Source: Harmonia axyridis | Lineage: Eukaryota > Arthropoda > Insecta > Coleoptera > Coccinellidae | Direction: 5' to 3' | DNA length: 64,000 bases | NCBI RefSeq assembly: GCF_914767665.1 | Contig: NC_059505.1 | Coordinates: 22,875,506 to 22,939,505 of the forward strand | Shown: piece after piece, positions 1-14,200 of the stretch | How positions within the stretch are numbered: position 1 is the stretch's first letter | How the letters are laid out: the number at the start of each line of letters is the position of its first letter | Program-made: the position numbers and the translations under genes | Notes under the pieces: model-generated | What the model was told of the DNA's origin: nothing | What the model saw: the letters and a program-made list of their open reading frames with translations, nothing else | The model's database searches: none

Positions 1-309
1 ATGTTCCTCTCAGCGAGGAGTGAGAAGCCGACGGCGAGGAGAAATCCTACGCGTATAGGCAAAAGTCGGGGCCTGCTGCCTGAAGTTCGTCAGGGCGTGT
101 ATGCAATCATGGATCGCCATAGGCGACATGCAAACTACGACGCCAACAATGAAAGTGCTCAAGAAACTCTATATAAACTCAAACAAAAATTGAGTGTATA
201 CTCTGAACAACTGAGAAGATACAACGAGAGCTATCATGGAACATCAGTGACGTCATTAATCGAAAGTAATTCACCCTGTATATCAGATTATTATTTTAAA
301 ATACGGTAA
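1..309 (+). mobile_element. Probable retroelement scrap with an open frame
   Basis: An open frame enters from the left edge. The part reading TLYKLKQKLSVYSEQLRRYN resembles the basic linker before the reverse transcriptase of some insect non-LTR elements. Bases 18-78 (gagtgagaag-ccgac...cgtatagg-caaagtcggg) recur in degenerate form at about 9716-9756. Too short to classify; it is not a host gene I recognise. Confidence 0.3.
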
Positions 310-412
310 ATTAGAATCAAAAATCGACGTGTTTCAGGATTATTTCTTAAAATGGTCTGTTTAGCTAAAAATGAATTGGTTCCATACTTTACGGACACAG
401 TGTATGTGTCCA
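280..412 (-). repeat. Fragment of the TCCGTAAAGTATGG foldback family
   Basis: The stretch ending CCATACTTTACGGACACAG matches one arm of the foldback element at 47579-48488 and the copy at about 60280-60396, including the AAATCGACGTGTTTCAGG block. It is a solo arm here. Confidence 0.7.
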
Positions 413-978
413 AGTATTCCAATTAAGACATATATCATCTCCTACACAAAAATCCTAGACACGCCACTGGCGCTAGCCTCATAGAAAACGGAAAAATGCT
501 CCCGGGACACCATGTATGATACTCGTGCAGATCATAGAAAATAATTACCGTTTCAGAGGAATTGAGGAGATTTAGCGTTTTTAAATAGGACACCCTTTAT
601 TTTTCAACAGTTTATAGCTGCAGATTTGTCGAAAAGCATCCCGTTACCAGTTCTTCAAAGAATCTTCGACTTCATTTTTCAAATGGAACACTTTATTATA
701 ATATAATCTGAATACAATATATATGAAAAATGATTCATATACATATTATGTATGTATATGAATATTTATTCATTTATTTGATTTAATACAATCAAATATT
801 TTAGAATTTTTCAAATATCTCGAACCCTCGAAACTAAGATATAACGGAATATTGAATGTCATTTCTCAAAAATACCCTGTAGCTCGAGAACAAAAAAAAA
901 TGTTTTTCTCCAAGTCATTATAGCTCTCAATATGCTCCAGTGAGCATCGAATTGTGACACGTGTACAAGGTGATTGTT

Positions 979-1164
979 CACGGGCGTAGCCAGATTTCAG
1001 TTTCGGGGGGGGTTTTAAAAAAAAGAAAGGCAAATGGCAAAAATGAGAATTTTTTTCATTGAAATAAATGAGAATAAAAGAAGAAAAATATGAATAAATT
1101 TCGACATCTTAAACATTTCGGGGGGGGTTTGAACCCCCAAAACCCCCCTCTGGCTACGCCCGTG
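979..1164. mobile_element. hAT-type MITE with 8-bp target duplication
   Basis: 186-bp element with inverted ends CACGGGCGTAGCCAGA and TCTGGCTACGCCCGTG. It is flanked by a perfect 8-bp direct repeat TGATTGTT (971-978 and 1165-1172). Eight-base target duplications and the GGCGTAGCCAG end are typical of hAT elements. It has no coding capacity; the subterminal G-runs (cggggggggtt) mirror each other. Confidence 0.85.
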
Positions 1165-2267
1165 TGATTGTTTATATTTTACAAAATAGCTATCTCAGTT
1201 GGTGTTGGTCTTGCAAAAACATTTAAATACTCAAATATGAGGTATTTCAGTACTAGGAAAGGCAAAAAACAATATAAACATAAAAATTTTATGTCAACTG
1301 GTATTTTTTGAATGGAACACCCTGTATTTCATTTTCCTTATCGGTAGAGCTCTTTCTCCTAATTTTAAATATATGTATATACTTACTTTATTGAGGTTAT
1401 CTTTGTCAATTGTCGAAAATTATAGATTTTTTCGTCTAAATCTAAGGTAGCTGTAGAACGCCACATGACAATGCAAATTTCTTTATGAAATTAATTGTTT
1501 GAATTTATTCAAAATTTATTATTGAAGATTGATGACATGACTGAATCATTAATATAATAATTGCCATAAGCTTTTCCTTAAATTTAAAATATATTTTTTG
1601 GCTTTCATTTCATATACATAATTGGTATTTTGAGAGTTTTTGTTTTTTAAACATTTAATCTATTGCGAAATTCATTAAATGAGCATTTTATGGGTGTTTT
1701 TAACCAATTTTTAAAGTGAAATTATAATTTCATCAAAATTCCTCATTCTTTATGTCCCTTGATTTGATCTTCATTCTTTCTGTTTATACAGGGTGTTTCA
1801 TTGGTAAATGTACATACGTTAACCTGAGGTAAAGCTACCCTAGACGAGTCCAAAAAACCTATATATGATAGGGCTTATCTGCCTCATAGCCGAGATACAG
1901 GGTGGTTTATAAATTCACCAATATTTTCAATTCCTTATAACTTTTGAACCACTCAGTATATTTGATTGATATTTGGAACAAACAATTTACTCCATTAGGT
2001 CCTTCGATTGATCCTTAAACTAATTGAAAAAAATCAGGTCCGTATTAGAAAAATATGGGACTATTCACAAGCTATGATTCAACACCCTGTATAGTGGAAT
2101 ATTGGAATTTGATGGAAATATTCGTACAGAGCAGAAATTTTTCAATTTCAATATTCAATTCAATTTTTCAATACATATATAAAATAGTAGTGTTATATTA
2201 TTTCAATTTGTGATTTTGAATAATTGAAAAAAACTATTGAATTATTTCAATACTTAATGACACTCAC
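1165..2267. repeat. Noncoding AT-rich DNA with CAGGGTG-ended MITE (about 1787-2095)
   Basis: The stretch left of APEH exon 9 shows no exon. From about 1787 to 2095 a short element begins TACAGGGTGTTTCATTGG and ends CAACACCCTGTATA, with an internal second CAGGGTGG at about 1909. The TA at each outer edge fits a mariner-type target site. The rest is AT-rich sequence in which I recognise nothing. Confidence 0.5.
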
Positions 2268-5200
2268 CAATCAGGTATATCAGAGAAAATGCTCATAGAA
2301 GCTACATCTATCACCGGATTTCTAGCGACCACAGCTGTAAACATATCTGGATATTGGCCACTTATGTGCGTCACCAAAAATCCACCATGAGAGCCCCCAC
2401 ACAGTACCATACTAGAAGGATCCAACCATGGATACTTTTTCAGAGCCTCTTTTGTAGCTAAAATGCAATCAGAAACGTCAGATACTCCAATACGGCCAAG
2501 AAGAAAGTCTACGCTGTTATTTCCAGCTCCGATTGAACCTCTGTAGTTTATAAGTAGAACAGCAAAGCCTGAGAAATTGAAATTCAGATTTATTAATGGT
2601 ATTGCAAGTTAAACACAGCCTGAAAACGGTTTTCTAAAACTTTTATTAATCGATAAACTTGTTGATTTTAGATTGAGATTTATAGTGGATGCAAAAATGA
2701 ATCAAAACTGAACTAAAAATTATTAGATAACACAATTACAAAAATAAAAGTTTTGTGAAACCCGTAGAATCTCTATGAATATCTCACCATTAGATAAACA
2801 AAACGAAATATCTAGAGAAAAATTATTGGCAAATGCAGAATGAGGTCCACCATGAGGGTAAACAATCAAAGGAACACTTTTGTCAGCTCCAGAATCAGGG
2901 CCTACATAAATCGCAGAAAATTTTGCTGAAATCAAATATCATTGATTAATTATATATACAGGGTGTCCGGGAAAATCTCTCGGATTCAGATAAAACATAA
3001 AAAAAATAAGATGAGAGGTCCCATCATTTTTTCTCCTAGCGGCCCTCCCTACGGAGATACGGCCTCCTTAATGACGTCACTGGAAACCCATTTTACTGGA
3101 ATAAATTTCAAACTACTTAATATAATTTGAAGAATATTTGATATGATGAACAGTAGTAAGGACCTCTTAAAATACTGCCTTTAAATTTAAATTAGCTCTT
3201 TTAGTTTACCAGGGGCGGACTAGGTTGTACATTTCAATGCTTACATTTTCATCACCCTGTATGATAAGGAGTAGAAAAAACAAATTTGGATAGCTTGAAC
3301 ATCCAGCTGTTTATAATCGATAAAATGAACCGTTTTCGAAAAACAAAATAACAAAGAAATTTTTTTTTCTATTAAAAAGAACAATGAATTCGGCAACAAA
3401 GTGTGATACGAAAGTTATTCAAGGAACAAAAAAAATTCAGTTTATGTTATCGAATCCGACAAAATCTGTTTCTTATCACATCACAATGAAAGATCAACTG
3501 GGGAGGAATTCAAACGTTACTATGGTAACTACAAAGTAATAAAAAACTTGCATTGACGTGTAAATTTTAAATCTTCTCATCTTTGATTATTGTAAACTTA
3601 TAGCGTATTCGACTGGCTGCACCAGTGCGAATTAATTCGACTTAATTATGTCATATAGCTCTACAAAAATTCGAATTAATTCGCATTGGTGCAGCCAAAC
3701 GAATACGCTGCAACATTCCTAAAAAATAATTTTTGTTAACGTGCCAACAGACCTTGAGGTCGCAGTGGACTGTAAGCCCTTTATATAATATAAACTATAA
3801 CGTGCATAGTTAAGAATCTATGTAATTTTGTCGGATTCAATAACATAAACTAGAAATTTTTCGTTCCTTGAATAACTTTCGTATCGAAATAGAAATAGAC
3901 TCATGGTTCTTTTTTAAATCCTTTGTTATTTTGTTTTTCGAAAACGGTTCATTTTATCAACAATAATAGGAGTACCTTTTTTTCAGCTTAATGTTCAAGC
4001 TATCTAAATTGGTTTTTCTCTACTCCTTATCATACAGGGTGTTCAAAATGTAAGCATTAAAATGTACAACCTAGTCCGCCCCTGGTAAACTAAAAGAGCT
4101 AATTTAAATTTAAGGTCAGTATTTTGAGAGGTCCTTACTACTGTTCATCATATCAAATTTCTTTGAATTATACAGGGTTTTTCAAGTTCGACGGCCTATT
4201 AGACGTTTCTGGAGAACGGGGCCGATTTGAAATCTGAAAATTCGGAATATGACATTGTTTATGATGCTCTATTCAGCTAAAATATTCTCGAAGTTCCGGA
4301 ACTTCCGGTTATACAAGAATTAAAACAAATTTTTTCAAAAAAAACTTTTTTTTTCAATTTATGTCTTAGATATTATCAAGATATCCAATTTATTTTTCAC
4401 CGTAGAATCCAACGAAATCGCAAAAAAATAGGGTTCTAATTTGAAAATCGAAAGTTATGATCACATTTTGTTCACAATTTTGGCATAATATTTGAAACAC
4501 CCTGTGATGATATTTCTCAAGTTCAAGATATGCACGATATTCCTACATCATTCTACTTTGAGAAAGTGAATTGAGTATACGCATAGGATATTCACAGTAA
4601 AAATAATTCACGTAATAGTGACTATGGAAATCCTTTCTTTTTTTCGGTTTTTCCTTAATATTTTCAAAACTATGAGGACTAACGCTATAATTTCAGAAAA
4701 GATTAATTGAAAATGGATATCTTGATAATATCTAAGACATAAATTGAAAAAAAAAAGTTTTTTTTGAAAAAATTTGTTTTAATTCTTGTATAACCGGAAG
4801 TTCCGGAACTTCGAGAATATTTTAGCTGAATAGAGCATCATGAACAATGTCATATTCCGAATTTTCAGATTTCAAATCGGCCCCGTTCTCCAGAAACGTC
4901 TAATAGGCTGTCGAAATTGAAACACCCTGTATTAAGTAGTTTGAAATTTATTCACTAAAATTAATTTCCAATTACGTCATTTAGGAGGCCGTATCTCCGT
5001 AGGGAAATTTCAATGTACATGCTAATAAAAACAATGTAATTTTTTTCATAGGCTTTAAAGAAGATATATATCTATATATCTATTGTATAGCAAATTTAAT
5101 AATACAATATAAAAAAGCTTGGAAGTTGTTCATTCAAATGACTATAATGAATTAGATGCAATATATATTGATCATTCCGTCACCTTAAACGATAAATATG

Positions 5201-8200
5201 AGACTATATCTCTAAAGCCTATTCAAAAATTGTTGAACCTTAGAAATTCCAGCTAAGTTAATTTTTTCTCCTGCGTTTAAGATTCCACTAATAAAATAAA
5301 TAAAGCTTCCAGCTGCATGCTGCTGTAAAAACCAATACACTTTGTCAATGAAATCTTACAACAGAGGTGAAATGAATAGATCTCAGAAACCTGATAGTAC
5401 CTGCACTATAGGGTGATTATTGTTATGAATTATTGCTTATTGAAAATATTATTTACTATTCACTTAGTAGAGAGTATATTTGAAACAGATCCAAAATACT
5501 ATAGGACCCAGTTGCTTGTGAATTACAGACAAAGTTATTCAATACTTACTGACAACATCTTCAACACTTTGACACAGATCTAGATATTCATATTCATGAT
5601 TTTCCAAATTCTCCACCTTCTTTCTTTGGGTCAATTCTATCCAAGACATGGATTGCTCTTTACCTTTTGTAGGCAGTTTTCCTATCATCAATACATCTTT
5701 ATTCAAGAAATTTCTACTGTTGGCAAGAATCAAATCATTAAAAACATCCAACACAACAAGACTTCCATTTTCATTTTTCAATTTGGTTATTTTTCCACTA
5801 TCTGAAATCAGCTTATCAAAGCAAAAATTTCAAGAAACTCTCTTAAAAGATAAATATTCCAAAATACTTTTTATATTGATGAGAAAAGAATATTAAACTA
5901 TTTTTCATAAAACACATTTCAATCAAATTTAGTCAAACAAACTCCAATTCAGTCATAAAAAAATAAACAAGAAATTAGGTGCAGTTGCTTTGGCTACACT
6001 TCACCTCCATAAATACTCAATTTACCTAAATCAATAACAAAAGATTCAACAGTATTTTTCTGATTTGTGGAAATAATCAACCTATTTTCACTTGCCCAAC
6101 ACCTTTTGCTTATCATAGCGTTGTATAGGCCAAAAAATTTTTCATTATTTTCTATTTGTATTTCCTCTTGGACAATAGGAACCAAAATCTTCTCATCACT
6201 CTGAAATCAATTTTACACAATCACAATAGAATTTTACTCGGACATTGGCTTCCATACTACACCAGAAGATGAAAGATCTCTCTGCACCAATTTCACTCCA
6301 CTCATATGGGGTCCCTTAGCATCTCTCTGAACATAGATAATTGATTTACCATCAGGAGAAAATATTGGATTTCTTGATGCTTTATTTTCGGGTGAAACAA
6401 TCTCTACAAAAAATTAATTTTGTACTTTTGTTATATTAATAAATTGATGCTCATATTGAAAATTATTATACAGTGTGTCCCAGGAGTAACTGTACATACT
6501 CTTACCAGAGGTTGAGTAGGCCTAGGTGGGTACAGGGTGGGCAAATTTCGATGTTTTAGCACTACAACTTTTAAACCAGAGGAGATAGACAAAATCTGAT
6601 GGGCTATTCTCGGTCTCTTTTTCTGAGAAACTAACAAGGAAAGTATTCATTTTTGGCCACCTTCTTTTGTTTTAGAGTTATAAGCGAAAATTGGAAAAAT
6701 GGCGATATCGAAAAACATTTATATCTCCGCTGATACTGATGATAGAGCTCTGAAATTAAAACAGTATACAGGCACTTTTTTACGTAGAATCCAGTGGCGT
6801 GCTCGTTTTTTCAAAAGGGTTTTTAATTACGAAGCTATGACCCAAAGTTATGTTTTTTTTAAATGGGAACACTAGATTTATGTATCATTTTTTTAAAGCT
6901 TAATTTTTCCTGATTTCAAAAATGATGGTCGAAAACCTTTTTTTATCTGAGAGTCCCATTATTTCTATGGTTTCAAGTGTTGATGAGCACAGAAAAATTG
7001 AGCTTTCTCTAACAAGAGCAGTGTCCTTCCTTAAATCTGATTATTTCTATGCTTTTCACTTATTTCTACAGAATTCGAATCTAGATATGTTGTATAAATT
7101 TTGTATCTAAAAATTGACTTGGAAATAACGAAAAGATCCAAAAGATCGAATGTTTCAATCGAAAGAGTTGTAATGAGATGGATGTATCAGAAGATTATTT
7201 TCATAGGTCTCCAGAATGAATACGCACAAGTACCAATCCATTTAAATAGCATATGAAACGATGCATATATGATTGAACTCAACAATATAATTGCGAAGGG
7301 AACAAAAAAGAAATAATATTTAACCTAATAATGACAACAATTGCACAATGCACAGACGACACATCTTCTCGATATTTCGCACCGAATTCAATAGATGTTA
7401 TTGTTCAAGCAACCTAGGAAAATTTCTCCGAGTTCATTTCTATTTTAGAAACTATTTTTATGAAATATTTCTAGATTCGAATTTTGTAGAAATGAGTTAA
7501 AAGCATAGAAATAATCAGATTGACAGAAGGACACTGCTCTTCTTATAGAAAGCTCAATTTTTCTGTGCTCATCAACAGTTGAAACCATAGAAATATTGGG
7601 ACGGTTAGATAAAAAAAGGTTCTTGACCATTTTCTGTTATTTATTTTGATGCAAACCATACGATGTTATATATTTTTGAAATCAGGAAAAATTAAGCTTT
7701 CAAAAAATGGCACATAAATCTAGTGTTCCCATTTAAAAAAACATAAATTTGGGTCATAGCTTCGTAATTAAAAACCCTTTGGAAAAAACGAGCACGCCAC
7801 TGGATTCTACGTAAAAAAGTACCTGTATATAATGTTTAAATTTCAGAGCTCTATCATCAGTATTAGCGGAGATATAAATGTTTTTAGATATCGCCATTTT
7901 TCCAATTTTCGCTCATAACTCTAAAACAAAAGAAGGTGGCCAAAAATGAATACTATCCTTGTTAGTTTCTCAGAAAAAGAGATTTTGTCTATCTCCTCTG
8001 GTTTAAAAGTTCTAGTGCTAAAACATCGAAATTTGCCCACCCTGTACAGTTTGATTGCAAAAAATTAATTTCTGCCTTTCCTAAGAAAGTTACAGGGTGA
8101 GTTTGTATAATCATGGAAATAATGAAACCATCATCAGAGCCAAACTTATCGGTGGAATTTATTGAAACTTGGGATGTTATTGACACATGCCGAGGTCGAG

Positions 8201-11200
8201 TCATTATTACTGATATTCGATGTTTTTTATTTTGTTGTTGTTTAATTAATGAATGAATTTATTGAAGCTCCTGGCCTTCTGAATGATTTTTCAGGAAGAA
8301 TTTGACGTTTCATGTTCAATCACGAGATATCTCAGTCATTTTTATGTTAATAAATCAAATTTTTCGAACATTGTCTAATTTCAAAAATTCATAAAAAAAG
8401 AATGTTAGATGTGACAACTCTAAGTGATATCACGTATTGAACCTGAATTAATGTACTTTTTGAAAATTTAAACAATGATTTTAAATTCGAAATACAAAGA
8501 GACATTTTCAACCTGAACACTTCAAATGAGAAATAATAAGTCCGGTCCGGGAATATCGAAATGAGTGTCAATAATATAATATTAAGTTTCAATTAATTCC
8601 GCCGATAAGTTTGGTTCTTATGAAGGTTTCATTATTTCCATGAATGTACAAACTCACCCTGTAACTTTTTTAGGAAAGGCAGAAATTAATTTTTTGCAAT
8701 CAATCCGTACTCACCTGAGTACGGATTGATTATGAATGAGAATATTGACATTAAATAGAGAATTATGAGAAGTATGAGTATTGCAATGATTAGAGGGGGT
8801 TTGGTTTATGCTTCTTTATAGTAAACGACTAAGCAAGTAATTACAAGACAGTTTTGAAAAAATTAATTACATGCTAACCAAAAAGTTCTTCCATGAAAAT
8901 TAAACTACAAAGACTTTTTGTGTCCAGGATAAGAGAAAAGACAAGAATCGTTAGATCCGAGATCTGCAGAACTGCTAAAACTTAGTTGTAGTAGAAGGCC
9001 TTTAATAGATACAAAAGTATCCAATAGTTTCAGCAGCCATTGTAAATAAGACCAAATATACATAAACATAACAGAAATATCGTGAAATAATGTGTTTTTT
9101 TGTGTACATATTCGTTGAGCTATTGTAAAACGTTAGTTTATTTTGATAAGTAGCTTTATCAATAATACTATTTTAGCTTTATATCATAAAATGAATTATT
9201 TATACATACTTCAAAAAGTGAATGATTTAAAAACGATAAAATCTCAATGTCTACTTTAGATCTAAAGCTGTTCTCAGTACAATTTTTGAGCTTTTGAAAC
9301 AATGTGTGTTTTTACAGAAAAACTGCATTATTATTAGTGTTCTGTGTCATTGGTTAATTTATGTCTCGATTTTCCAGAATTCGTGACGGTTTTTCAAAAC
9401 TTTGATAAACCCATCAATCTGTTAATTTTGGCTCAAATTCTAAGATGGATCCAAAACTGAACTGAAATTGGACACTAATTTTTTTATTATTATAATTACC
9501 ACAACAATGTAATAATAATGATCTGTTCTTTTAGGTACAAGGCCGGTGAGAGAATTCCTGGTACGTGAAAGACAGATCCAAGGATCGGCGGCATTGCGTG
9601 GAAGAGAACCAGAAGTTTGACGAGGACCAGAAGGACCACAAGGACCAGACACAACCAAGCTCTATCCTTCTGATATTTTAATTACCTGGGATTGAGTGAA
9701 TGTATCCCATAGCGGGGAGTGAGAAGGCCGACTCACGTATAGGCCAAAGTCGGGGGCAACTTGTGCCTACTCCGAACAGTAAATGTTGCGTCTGCGCCGT
9801 TCTTGTCTTCAAGCCATATGTTTATCTGTTTGTTTATTTTCATTGTGGTCTTTTAAAAGAGTTTGATGGTGAATGCCGAATTCTGAAATGTCATATGACA
9901 AGTGAAAGCGAGTACGAGATATAGTATATCCAAAGTCACTTGAACTAGTCCATAAAAACGCTTGGCCATATATGTCCCTTTGAAGTGGATACCACGATCT
10001 GCTAAATACCGGGGTTTATTTGAAAGTATTGTTAGGCAATAAATTCACTGGGCACAAAGGAATTTCTGGAAACTTGGGCAAACCTTGTATAATCGAAATA
10101 TTCATCTTCCTCCAAGTGACTTTGGATATACTATACAAGTTAGAACCAAAATGACTATTGAGGATTGCAACCGCCAGTGTTTCGATTGGGTCAATAAATT
10201 TTCTGTTGTGACTAAAACTCAATGGATTGTGGATCGAACATATAATGATTTGAAGAGACTGCAATTTAGAAAAGACATTGTCCCATCATAAAAATTAAGT
10301 CAAAAACTAAAATTTTCGAAACAGATGATATTTGTGAAAAACCGATGCTGTTAGAGAAATCTGCGGTAAAAACTGCTCTAAAAAATATAGGTGTCCTATT
10401 TGAAAAATTCCAAATCTCCTCTATATCTCTTAAACGATAATTGATTTTTATTATCTATTGTATCATATAAACCATAAAAAATATTTTCCTAATATCTCGA
10501 ACAGAAACTAATATATCTATCTATGATCTGCTTTTTGATATCTCATCAGTTCTAAAAAAGAGATCGGGCGTTCTTGAAGACTTTTTCCCTAAGGGTCGGT
10601 TTTTTCACATGCGAATAATTAACTATAATACAGCGCAGGTTTTATCTACGTATGAAACCTGCGCAAGAGGAATAAATTTATTTATACGCAATAAAAAACC
10701 GGCCTTAGTCTTTTATAGTTTTCGAGACAAGGGCGGCCCTAGCCTTAAATTTTGAGGGATCGCCGTTATGGGCTTCAAGCTTTTGATGGGACCATTTAGA
10801 ATCTTTTCTGCTTGAAACGCATATTAAGTGTTAGGTGGTTCCATTTTGAAATCTCTTTGTGCTCCCGAGCACTTTTTAAAACCAGTGCTTAGTAATTCAT
10901 TTGTTTATTACAAACGGCAGCAACGATATTGAAATACATTTCATTGTCTACACACCACCTTTCAATATTATTAAGATCTTCTTGTAATGAAAGACAATCT
11001 TGAATACTTCTTATGTAATGATCCTGAGATCTTCAGCGAACAATAGAAATAAAACTTCCTCTGTGAAATTATATTTATTTTCCTATATCATTTATGAAAC
11101 ATAGGAATAGTATCGTAGAAAGAGGTGAACCCTGACTAACCCAAGAAAGAACGAGAAACTGTTCAGAGCATCATCCATAGAAATATAATATAAGTTATAT

Positions 11201-14200
11201 TATATTTCTATGACATCATCTCCAAGCTTAACCCTTAAGATACCATCGCGCGAAAGATCAGACATCTGAGACATCCAGTTCAATAACGGAGAGCCGACAC
11301 CGCCTTCTTTAAGTTTTTCAACAAGTAACCAATGTGAAACCGTGTCAAAAGCTTTTTGAAATGATGTCTATATACTAAACAAGATTAGTTGTCACCGATT
11401 TTTTGCTAATGAATCCGTGTTGTTCTGATAAAAAAAAAACGCGACAAGAAGGGTGAAAGCTTGATATTGATAAGCTTATCGAAAATTTTCTCTACAGATC
11501 TTTGAATAACTTCCGCATTTAATCGAGCTTTTGAATATAAAGCATAAATGCTCAACCAAAATACGAGTATAACCGCAGCGCTTCAAAAATATCGCCCCAA
11601 TATTACCGGCACCCGAATCATTAGTGTCTTTCAAAGTCAACAATTATTTAAATACTTCATCTGGCGTAAATAGTAATTTACGTAACAAGTCCGGAAAATA
11701 TGGTTTTTTGGACGAATAGACAAAATTCCAGGACGAGCGTAAGCGAGTCCTGGAAGTCTGTGAGTCCAAAAAAACCATTTTTCGGCAACCGTCCGGGAAG
11801 TGCTCACTTCCCGGACGCTTTTTCTCTGTGAAAGTAGCATTTCCCGGCCTAGTCCGGAAAGTACGTACTTCCCGGACTAGGCCGGAAAAGAATCATAGAA
11901 TAGAATCAATAGCAACCGAGAAAACGGCTGACAGTTCATATGGAATTAGTTGTCAAAAATTTGCATGTTTTTTTATCGCAATCGCAATAAAATATGGAAA
12001 GCAGCAGCGATAGTGTTATTTTACATGGTTGCCGAAAAAATATTGTACGCAACACGCCCGAAAATGGTTTTTTTGGACTCACAGACTTCCAGGACTCGCT
12101 TACGCTCGTCCTGGAATTTTGTCTATTCGTCCAAAAAAACCCTATTTTCCGGACTTGTTACGTAAATTACTATTTTGGGAGTGTTGCGTACAATATTTTT
12201 TCGGCAACCATGTAAAATAACACTATCGCTGCTGCTTTCCATATTTTATTGCGATTGCGATAAAAAAACATGCAAATTTTTGACAACTAATTTCATATGA
12301 ACTGTCAGCCGTTATCTCGGTTGCTATGGATTCTATGATTCTTTTCCGGCCTAGTCCGGGAAGTACGTACTTTCCGGACTAGGCCGGGAAATGCTACTTT
12401 CTCAGAGAAGAAGCGTCCGGGAAGTGAGCACTTCCCGGACGGTTGCTGAAAAATATATATTTTTTATATCGACTAGATGATCCTGCGGTATATTCAAGTG
12501 TTTTGGTCTGCTCGCTTTATAAACTTTGGAAAAATAAGAACCAAAAAATTCGGCTCTTTCTTGCGGATTATCTGAAATTTCATCTTGGAAATACATAGTT
12601 GAGGGAAGACTCTTATTCAAATTGAAATCATTCACAAATTTCCAAAAATACTTTGGGTTCATTTCTATAGAGTATTCGACAGAATTCATACAGAGTCCTG
12701 CATAGCTTCCAAACCAGACATTTTAGGAATGTAGTTGAAAAGCATTCCTTTTTATTTTCGATTCTGCATCTCTGGAAATTATTTTCTGATATACAGGGTG
12801 TTAAATGGTACAACAGTAGCTCTGTTGAGTTGTTCAGATCCGCAACTTCAAAGATAAAAATCGCCATGATGATAGCCAACCTTCTTTAAGGAGACGGCAC
12901 ATAAAGAAGAAGAAATGGAACACCCCTTTTATTTTTGCATATTTTCAATGCTCTTCAATACCTCTATCATGATGCAAAATATTAGGGATATTTTTCCAAC
13001 AGTACGGATCTTATTCTGAAAAAACTGCAAAATTTCGACGAATTTTCACGAAATCGAAGAGACAATCAAAACGCGTGTGCACACTTTGGAGGTCAGAGTA
13101 ATCAAAGCACTTTGCCAAAAGGTTAGTGCTTAATAATCCCAAAAGTGCTCCCGAGCACTGAAGTGCAGTTTAGTTCAATCCATTCTGTTTTTATGCTTAA
13201 TGTTAATAGTGTAATTTTGAAGAAAAGAGTGGTCCATTTCAAATGAAAATTGAAGTAGGTAAAGTGATAATACAAGTAAAACTTTCGTCATTGATCATTT
13301 GGAAATTGCGAAATTATTTGTTTTTGGTTCAAAATACAATTTTTGAAATATCAAATTTAGTTATCCAAACATTGAATTTCAGTTTATTCTGTGTTTTCTG
13401 GAAGTCACAGACTACTTCACATAGTTAGAAATGGCGGTTTTTCCTCATTTGAAGTTCTTCCTCGATAACTCTTAAAGTATTCACTTCAGATATAGGGTTT
13501 GCCAAAGTAACCCCCACTATTTTTGAACGTAGAATCGACTGAAATAATAAAAAATATAGGTTCTTATTTGAAAATCTTTAGTTTTGATGAATTTAAGTTG
13601 TCCAAGTTCATAATCTTCTGATAAACACCCTGTACATTTTGTGATCCAAACTGCAAACAGTCTTATAAAATTACATATTTGCAGAATCGAAAATGAAAAA
13701 AGGTTTTTCCAAAAAAAAACTTTTTCTGCAGTCCCCCTCGCCACCATTTTTTCATAAGATTCCCATTAACTCATGAACCGTTGAGTTTTTACCCAAGGTA
13801 TCATATTGCTGAAATTGTCATCAAAGAAGCTATTAAATGATGCAATAATATACTGGGTGTGCCATTTGAAATGAAGAAGTAGTAGTATGTTTCTGGTATA
13901 AACGGAAGTTGTAGAAATCAGAAAATATTTTAGGGAGAAAGATCATTATTTCAAACCCCAATATGCAAATTTTCAGCACAAAATTATGATTAGTTTTCCA
14001 TAAACATCTAATAGGCCATCGCAGTGAAACATCCTGTATAGCTGCGATTCAAATAGGACCAATCCAATTATCATAATATTTCGCTAACATAATAATACAT
14101 ATATAAAAAGAATTACCATATTTTCCATCTTTGAATTTGAAAATGTCTGTTGGTCGGTTAGTGCAATAAATCAGTCCTAATTTCCTTGTTTCAGTTTTAT

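Noticed and set aside
11637..12220. Several short frames on both strands
   Set aside because: They mirror each other because of the inverted repeats and have no domain.
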